Source of the DNA: Irineochytrium annulatum
Taxonomy: Eukaryota > Chytridiomycota > Chytridiomycetes > Chytridiales > Chytridiaceae
Direction of reading: 5' to 3'
Assembly (NCBI GenBank): GCA_027600665.1
Contig: JADGJL010000826.1
Location: forward strand, 1 to 13,272
Length of the DNA: 13,272 bases
Both the position numbers and the translations under genes were made by a program. Position 1 is the stretch's first letter; each line of letters starts with the position of its first letter. This document shows, one piece after another, positions 9,401 through 13,272 of this stretch. The notes beneath the pieces were generated by a model that saw only the letters and a list, made by a program, of their open reading frames with translations, did no database searches and was not told where the DNA came from.

Positions 9401-11995
9401 CAAACGAGAACACGGTCACGGGCCCTGACAACGAAGTCGGACGCGTCGTCTTGTTCGGCAGCGACCACCGTCTGAACCCGAATTTCACAAACGACGTCAA
9501 GGCCTTGAATATGACCGAGGTATACGAGTACGGTTTGACGCTGGCAAGCGGGATCGGTGGCGGTGTCCTTCCACATTTGCAGTCGTACAAACTCCTGTAC
9601 GCGAACCACCTTGTGGATGCCGGCAACATTGTCCTCGCCTCCCAGTACTGCGTGGCGATGCACGCAATTGTCACTTCATACAAGAAGGGGAGTACCTACT
9701 TCCATCAGCGGTTTGCACAAACTTTGAACGTGTTGAAGGATACGATCGCAGCCAAGAGCGTCCAAGGGGGTGCACCAGACGGGAAGGAGGGTGGCAGCTG
9801 GTTCAGTAAAGTCGCGCGACTTGACACGATCACGTCGGCACTCGATAGAGGCATTGTCAATCTAATTAATTCAACTATCGGGGATACCCCGCCCAAGTCG
9901 CCTGCAACCGGGGCTGGAATGATCCGGTCCACCTCACAAGGTGCAGCCTCCGTCGTTGGTAGCATCCTCGGTCTTTCCACACCGGCGCCTCCCGCAATGA
10001 CGCACTCTAACTCGACGCCGGCACCGATCCTTTCGTCGGGTGTGCCCGACATGTCGAAGTCGATGTCGACGCCGAATCATGCGACAATGATGGACGATTC
10101 CGTCAACTTCGTGACGGCCGGTTCCTTGCAGACCAACCCAGCGGATCAGATAAATAACGCATACGATTCCAGCTACGCTGGATATGATTATGGGGCGTAT
10201 GGTAGCGGCAACTACGATGACGGATCAGGGAATGGGTACGCGCCGGGAAATCCGGCATTCGGGGCTTATGACGATGGCTATGGCTCTAATGAGGCCACTG
10301 GGAACAATTCGTACCCTGATGCGAACGGGGTGGTTGCGGAGCCATACGCGTACGAGCAGCCCGAGAACTCATACGGCCAGCATTATGGAGAGTCATACGG
10401 ACAGTATGACGCCGGCGGTCAGTACAATGGGGAAGATCAGTACCAATCGAACGACCATACGTATGGGAACGATCAGGAGCCGGATGGGCGATACGGGTCT
10501 GAGCAGCCTGATGGCCAGCCTTACGAACACTATCGCTCCGACGACCCTTACAACGGCGGTAGCCAACACGGGGCGATCGACCAATATGGTGCACAACGTC
10601 GGTCGTCTTTTGGCCAGCAAGGGCCGTCCTACGGCCAATCTTTTGAACCCCAACTAGGCGCCGGATTCTCTCAACAGCAGCGACCGGGGTCTCAGCAGTC
10701 TGTCAACCCCCCGGTAAATGACTTTTACGGAAGGGGCAATCGGGATGACGTTGACGATGACTTGGGGTTGGGAAACAAGTCTTTAAAGAAGAAACCCGAC
10801 ACTGCCATGCCGGAGGGCGCGGAGCCAAAGCCGGAGGAACCACAATCGGGAAGTAAGCCCGACACACGTAAGTATTATATTTCCCATTCTTACTAGCAGT
10901 CCGTCTAATGCTTTTTTTCTTTCCCCTCCTTAACCGCAGCCTCCAACTCAGCCCGTAGCTCTGTCTGGAGCGTATTTGGACTTTTCGGCGGCCGCAGGAA
11001 GAGCGACGATAAGGGTGCTGCCGACTCCCCTCCTGGTGCGAAGAAGGGCAAAGCCACACCGGTCGACCTTGGCAATAAGCTCACGCTCGTGTATGACAAG
11101 GAGTTGAAGCGGTATGTTATGCCCGACGGCAAGCCGCCCGTCGAGGATGCTAAGCCACCGCCGCCGCCTCCCATGGCGACGTCGTTTAGCGCACCTGTCT
11201 CGAGGAATTCAACGCCTCGTAAGTGCACCCACCTGTCGTTGAAACTCTTTCCGTTCCCTTCTCATTGAGTTATGTAGCCCAATTCCAGTCACCCGGTGGA
11301 CCACCCGCAAGGCCCGCGAGCACCGTGCCGAGCATGTTGAGCGGGCCGAGCGCCGATAGGACATTCTCGCAGCCCGGAGTTGGAGGACCTTCGAGCGCGG
11401 GACCGGGGGCAGGTCCGTCGTTCGGAGCCGCATTGGGTGGCCGGGCGGGTGGTCCGGCGGCGCGTCGTGGAGCGCGCAACCGGTATGTGGACGTCATGAA
11501 ATCGGAAGGCTCGGTGACCCCGACGTCGTCGACCGGGTCTGTTCGATCGTTTCTCCCGCCAGCGGCCGCTAATTCCGGGGTTGCGATGATGATGGTGGGT
11601 TGTATTTGTTCAGTGAAGCAATGTGTACCCCTGTATTAATCTATCTGTTGCAGCCTGCGCCAGCGCCGGAGCTGCCGGACGAGGCGCTAGCTGGAGGGCC
11701 CGTTTTGGGTGATCATGGTGGAAGATGGTCGGACGATGCGCCGATTGGGAGGTCATCGGGTGGAGACGGCGGCCGGTGGTCGGAGGATGTCCCGGCGCAG
11801 ACTTCGGCCTATGGGGGACCACAGGAGACTGCAAGGCCGCCATACGCGCAGGCGCCGCCCCAACGGCCGTCGCATGGTCCGCCGCAGAGGCTGTCGGCGG
11901 GAGGGCCGGGGCCAAGCCAGAGGCCGTCAACGGGTGGACCCGGACCGGGTGGGAGAGGGATGGGAGGAATGCAGGGGCCTCCCCCTGACCTTTGA
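3427..11995 (+). CDS. SEC16: Sec16, COPII scaffold of ER exit sites
   Basis: Ten exons (3427-3659, 3716-5052, 5110-5175, 5243-5314, 5394-8748, 8810-9328, 9387-10867, 10940-11218, 11278-11594, 11654-11995) total 8001 coding bases, giving 2666 residues; every junction keeps phase. Sec16 is a peripheral ER protein that binds COPII subunits and marks vesicle budding sites. The identity rests on the central conserved domain, about residues 1550-1975 (WKETLVLMLANR, ALGDQLRSYG, then AQICYLLA across the exon 6/7 junction), and on the C-terminal motif YDKELKRYV at about 2406. Order: Ser/Pro/Gln-rich N-terminus 1-267; Arg/Ala/Glu helix 268-523; repeats 857-1265; Pro-rich stretch; zinc-ribbon motif 1461-1478; central domain; Gly/Tyr/Gln tract 2116-2296; Pro/Gly/Arg-rich tail. 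Yeast Sec16 is about 2200 residues, so this one is long. Uncertain points: start at 3427 or 3145, first-intron donor GTTTGC, fourth-intron donor 5315 or 5324, and two NAGNAG acceptors. A GTTTGT donor at 9329 is well supported by the domain it joins. Confidence 0.92.
4284..5052 (+). repeat. Arg/Ala/Glu-rich coiled-coil or single-helix block of Sec16
   Basis: This second half of exon 2 encodes about residues 268-523, a nearly uninterrupted run of units such as RRAEEQ, RIAEEQ and RRAEEARRAEEI. Charged E and R/K residues alternate with Ala, with no Pro and almost no Gly. Such composition forms a stable single alpha helix or a long coiled coil. The DNA is repetitive in step (gaggagcggagg-type words). 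This causes the long antisense open frame over 3960-5048, which I do not treat as a gene. Confidence 0.85.
5110..5314 (+). other. two tiny symmetric exons of SEC16
   Basis: Exon 3 (5110-5175, 66 bases) and exon 4 (5243-5314, 72 bases) encode short Pro-, Met- and Ala-rich linkers (RAPPPMMAPPTQHNESSMPK; DGPLEAVEFAAALPPPPKMG). Both start and end in phase 1, so either or both can be skipped without a frameshift. The acceptor of exon 4 is a CAGCAG doublet, and its donor could be GTAAAC at 5315 or GTACGG at 5324, both in phase. The next intron has a clear CTAAC branch point followed by TTAG at 5393. Confidence 0.65.
6254..7480 (+). repeat. nested protein repeats in Sec16 (171- and 61-residue units)
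   Basis: A block starting PRVxPAWQA at residue 857 recurs at 1028, exactly 171 residues later. The motif PFDQIxQQ, which begins the shared second half of the block, lies at residues 910 and 1081, again 171 apart. From 1081 the shorter unit repeats in tandem at 1143 and 1204 (spacing 62 and 61). A decayed last copy begins HQGGPPP near 1262. The unit consensus is PFDQxHQQxxGEPEDAGAxFGG, then xANQSxHYDVFP and a YxxxxYxHHQG end. It is rich in His, Gln, Gly, Tyr and Asp and is probably disordered. Copies have diverged at the DNA level, so the array is not recent throughout. Confidence 0.85.
8066..8119 (+). other. zinc-ribbon motif in Sec16
   Basis: Residues 1461-1478 read CPSCMKRNSLDSRFCNNCG, that is CxxC, ten residues, CxxC. 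This is the classic short zinc-ribbon pattern in which four cysteines bind one zinc ion. It stands alone in otherwise low-complexity sequence, about 70 residues before the central conserved domain. The spacing and the Asn/Phe positions between the cysteine pairs match zinc-ribbon domains seen in many proteins. Confidence 0.8.
8333..9729 (+). other. Sec16 central conserved domain (Sec13-binding ACE1 helical fold)
   Basis: The domain starts at about residue 1550 (DPLSRRGHAIGIFGPGG) and ends near 1975 (NVLKDTI), spread over exons 5, 6 and 7. In other Sec16 proteins this region begins with an FG-GG segment and forms an ancestral coatomer element that pairs with Sec13. Recognisable stretches are AALLTGDKNEA, HMWSHALILAG, LRVLYAMFSGVGG, RWKETLVLMLANR, and the YLLAANE segment after the intron at 9329-9386. 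No break is visible, so the Sec13-binding core should be functional. Confidence 0.9.
10150..10690 (+). other. Gly/Tyr/Gln/Asp-rich prion-like tract of Sec16
   Basis: Residues about 2116-2296 are low complexity, with many Tyr set among Gly, Ser, Gln, Asp and Asn (for example SYAGYDYGAYGSGNYDDG and ENSYGQHYGESYGQYDAGG). The composition resembles the prion-like segments of FUS-type proteins. It lies between the central and the C-terminal conserved regions. Confidence 0.75.
10954..11120 (+). other. Sec16 C-terminal conserved motif
   Basis: Exon 8 carries SSVWSVFGLFGGRRK, then an acidic and Lys-rich linker, then NKLTLVYDKELKRYV and a Gly/Pro end. The order of a W/F-rich FG segment, a YDKELKRW-like motif and a poly-Pro run is typical of Sec16 C-terminal regions. 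In other species this end binds Sec23 and Sec12; the role here is inferred. The motif lies in a 279-base exon that is phase 1 at both ends. Confidence 0.8.
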
Positions 11996-12301
11996 GCGAT
12001 GCATGATGCTAATTTCTTTCTCTTCTATAATATTTCTTCACAAAAAGTAAAATACATCACCCTGATTTGTGATCGTGCTTTTTCTTACCAATATATTGAT
12101 GATAGATTTTCAAATACGACTGTAGTACCTGCCTTATACATACAGGCAACAATGTCTGCGCAATGCTTCATCACTGCTTGTTGTTCTTCCCCCACCGCCT
12201 TCCCTTCTTTTATCCTCCCAGCATCACGCTCTCCAGTACTTTCACTTTTCGCCTCCAACCTCCATCGCCCCTTCCTTTATTTGCCACTGTCCATTACGAC
12301 A
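11996..12301. other. SEC16 3' region and CT-rich intergenic DNA
   Basis: The first 140 bases after the SEC16 stop are AT-rich (TATAATATTT at about 12026, CAAAAAGTAAAATAC near 12040-12056), as expected of a fungal 3' UTR and polyadenylation zone. No exact AATAAA is seen. From about 12180 to 12298 the + strand is CT-rich, like a leader, and ends just before the ATG at 12302. Confidence 0.45.
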
Positions 12302-12454
12302 ATGTCCACGACGCCACCAACTACGGCCTCCTCAAAGATGCCCACCCATGGTCTAGCGGACCTCAAATTGCACCACTTAAGACCAAAACCAAGGACCTTC
12401 AGCATTAGGCGCCGCAGCTCTCGAAGTCGCGTTCAACAGGCACCTCCACCGTAG
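12302..12454 (+). CDS. doubtful short ORF, 50 residues
   Basis: An ATG with A at position -3 follows a CT-rich leader-like stretch and opens 50 codons to a TAG at 12452-12454. The product would be small and basic, beginning MSTTPPTTASSKMPTHG and ending in an Arg/Ser-rich segment with a PPP tail. I do not recognise it. An overlapping frame (NVHDATNYGLLKDAHPW) looks equally protein-like, so this could be a decayed gene, a first exon or non-coding. The leader context is the only reason to list it. Confidence 0.15.
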   Translation: MSTTPPTTASSKMPTHGLADLKLHHLRPKPRTFSIRRRSSRSRVQQAPPP

Positions 12455-12921
12455 CTTCACCTAGTAGTTTTTCGGCGCGTATAGTTTTTAGCGACACCAT
12501 TTAATTTTCGTAGTGCGTTTATTATGTTCTGACCTATGTATTTGTTGCGTGCAATGTGCATAAGTGGATTAAGGGTTTGAGATACACTGGTTGCCGCAGC
12601 ACACTAGCATTTTAGAATCGTCGGCAAACCCAGGAATATGATGAAGTAAGAGGGACACTTTTATTAAACAATAGATTGGATAAGGGAGAACTAATTTGTA
12701 AGAGCCGCGTAAAGATGAAGATGTTGGTCCGCATGGGTAAGGAAATAATGTTCCACTCAATCCGATAAAACCTATTTTCCACCCTACCACACCAATCGCC
12801 ATAAACCACCATCGTTCAGGGTAAGGTGGTAAATCCCCCCATCGAGCCAATGAACCGATTTTGCCCACCCCTGCCACCAAACGCCACAACCCTACTGTTC
12901 CAGCAACCAACGATCGCGCCC
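12455..12921. other. intergenic region and 3' UTR of the minus-strand gene
   Basis: Positions 12455-12600 are AT-rich with no gene seen. From about 12660 to 12921 the DNA is best read as the 3' UTR of the minus-strand gene ending at 12922, with its polyadenylation signal at 12660-12665. A 119-codon minus-strand frame across 12569-12928 has no domain, motif or likely signal, and it overlaps the end of the true coding frame. Confidence 0.5.
12660..12665 (-). terminator. polyadenylation signal AATAAA for the minus-strand Gly-rich gene
   Basis: TTTATT on the + strand reads AATAAA on the minus strand, about 257 bases beyond the TGA at 12922-12924. That spacing is normal for a fungal 3' UTR. Confidence 0.5.
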
Positions 12922-13272
12922 TCACCAAAAGTTGTTGTTCTCAATAATGGTGGTGGTGTCCCCAAAGCAATCCCTCTCCTGGATTATGGTCTCGCCACCC
13001 CCAAAGAACCCCCTGTTCTCCTCGATGATCGTCGTCGAACCGCCGCCAAAGAAGCCATTGTTGTGCTCAATGATCACGTCCGACCCACCAAAGCCGCCGT
13101 AACCCCCATGGTGATGATGATGATGATGCATGGCGTTCTCGACCGCGAGCGCGCCGGCGACACCGGCCAGGACTCCGGCGCCGGCGCCAATGGCCATGCC
13201 CGAACCGTACGACGGGCCGTACGACGAGCCGTAGGTCGGGCCGCGCTGCTGGACGATCACGGGCGGGGGTGG
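12922..13272 (-). CDS. Gly-rich glycine-zipper protein, C-terminal part
   Basis: The frame enters at the right edge and runs 116 codons to a TGA at 12922-12924; the N-terminus is outside the window. In order it has a Pro-rich entry (PPPPVIVQQRGP), Tyr/Gly/Ser-rich spacer, and a small-residue segment MAIGAGAGVLAGVAGALAV with GxxxG-type spacing. Next come seven consecutive His (13108-13128), GGYGGFGG, and short repeats built on TIIExNxxFFGGG down to the C-terminal ENNNFW. The zipper could be a membrane helix or a packing segment. Gly-zipper and Gly-rich tails of this kind are common in fungal proteins with an N-terminal WW domain, but no WW domain is visible here, so that link is only a guess. 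No intron is needed in this part. Confidence 0.72.
   Translation of the reverse strand, partial: PPPPVIVQQRGPTYGSSYGPSYGSGMAIGAGAGVLAGVAGALAVENAMHHHHHHHGGYGGFGGSDVIIEHNNGFFGGGSTTIIEENRGFFGGGETIIQERDCFGDTTTIIENNNFW
12928..13077 (-). repeat. short TIIE/FFGGG repeats at the C-terminus of the Gly-rich protein
   Basis: Four units of about 13-15 residues follow one another: VIIEHNNGFFGGGS, TIIEENRGFFGGGE, TIIQERDCFGDTT and TIIENNNFW. Each has two Ile, an acidic or polar turn, then Phe-Phe and Gly. The first two are nearly perfect and the last two degenerate. The alternation of beta-prone and Gly residues suggests stacked strands or aggregation-prone turns. Confidence 0.75.
13108..13128 (-). repeat. 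seven-histidine run
   Basis: Seven consecutive His codons, mostly CAT with one CAC, follow a Met directly after the glycine-zipper segment. The DNA is a short trinucleotide repeat (GAT on the + strand), so length variation between strains is likely. The run may bind metal ions. Confidence 0.85.

Noticed and set aside
12569..12928. 119-codon minus-strand ORF
   Set aside because: It covers the AATAAA signal and the 3' UTR of the Gly-rich gene and overlaps its last codons in another frame.

Overview
The window looks like nuclear DNA of a fungus. It is GC-rich, carries genes with short spliceosomal introns (about 56-79 bases, mostly GTGAGT/GTAAGT-type donors), has CT-rich leaders before start codons, and encodes a fungal-type secreted RNase T2 and a very large Sec16. 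I cannot place it more precisely; a basidiomycete or an early-diverging fungus would both fit.

Layout, left to right. Positions 1-594 are intergenic, possibly holding the promoter of a gene beyond the left edge. Positions 595-1619 (+) are a three-exon secreted RNase T2 with both catalytic motifs intact. Positions 1620-3426 are mostly non-coding; within them, 2459-2831 has coding-like segments interrupted by an in-frame stop and a frame change, a possible decayed gene. Positions 3427-11995 (+) are a ten-exon gene for Sec16, the scaffold of ER exit sites. Its exon phases agree at every junction and give a predicted protein of 2666 residues. Positions 11996-12921 are intergenic, with one doubtful 50-codon ORF. 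From 12922 to the right edge (-) lies the C-terminal part of a Gly-rich protein with a glycine-zipper-like segment, a seven-His run and short repeats. Its 3' end faces the end of SEC16.

The RNase and Sec16 both belong to the secretory route: one is a predicted cargo with a signal peptide, the other organises COPII budding. They are neighbours, but nothing in the sequence shows co-regulation.

I found no new multi-gene system, CRISPR array, transposon or RNA gene. The most unusual object is Sec16 itself. Around the conserved central and C-terminal domains it carries a roughly 250-residue Arg/Ala/Glu coiled-coil or single-helix block, a nested 61/171-residue repeat array, a CxxC-CxxC zinc-ribbon motif, a Gly/Tyr/Gln prion-like tract, repeated acidic-FF motifs (one with an FFAT-like FFDA core), and several exons whose skipping would keep the frame.
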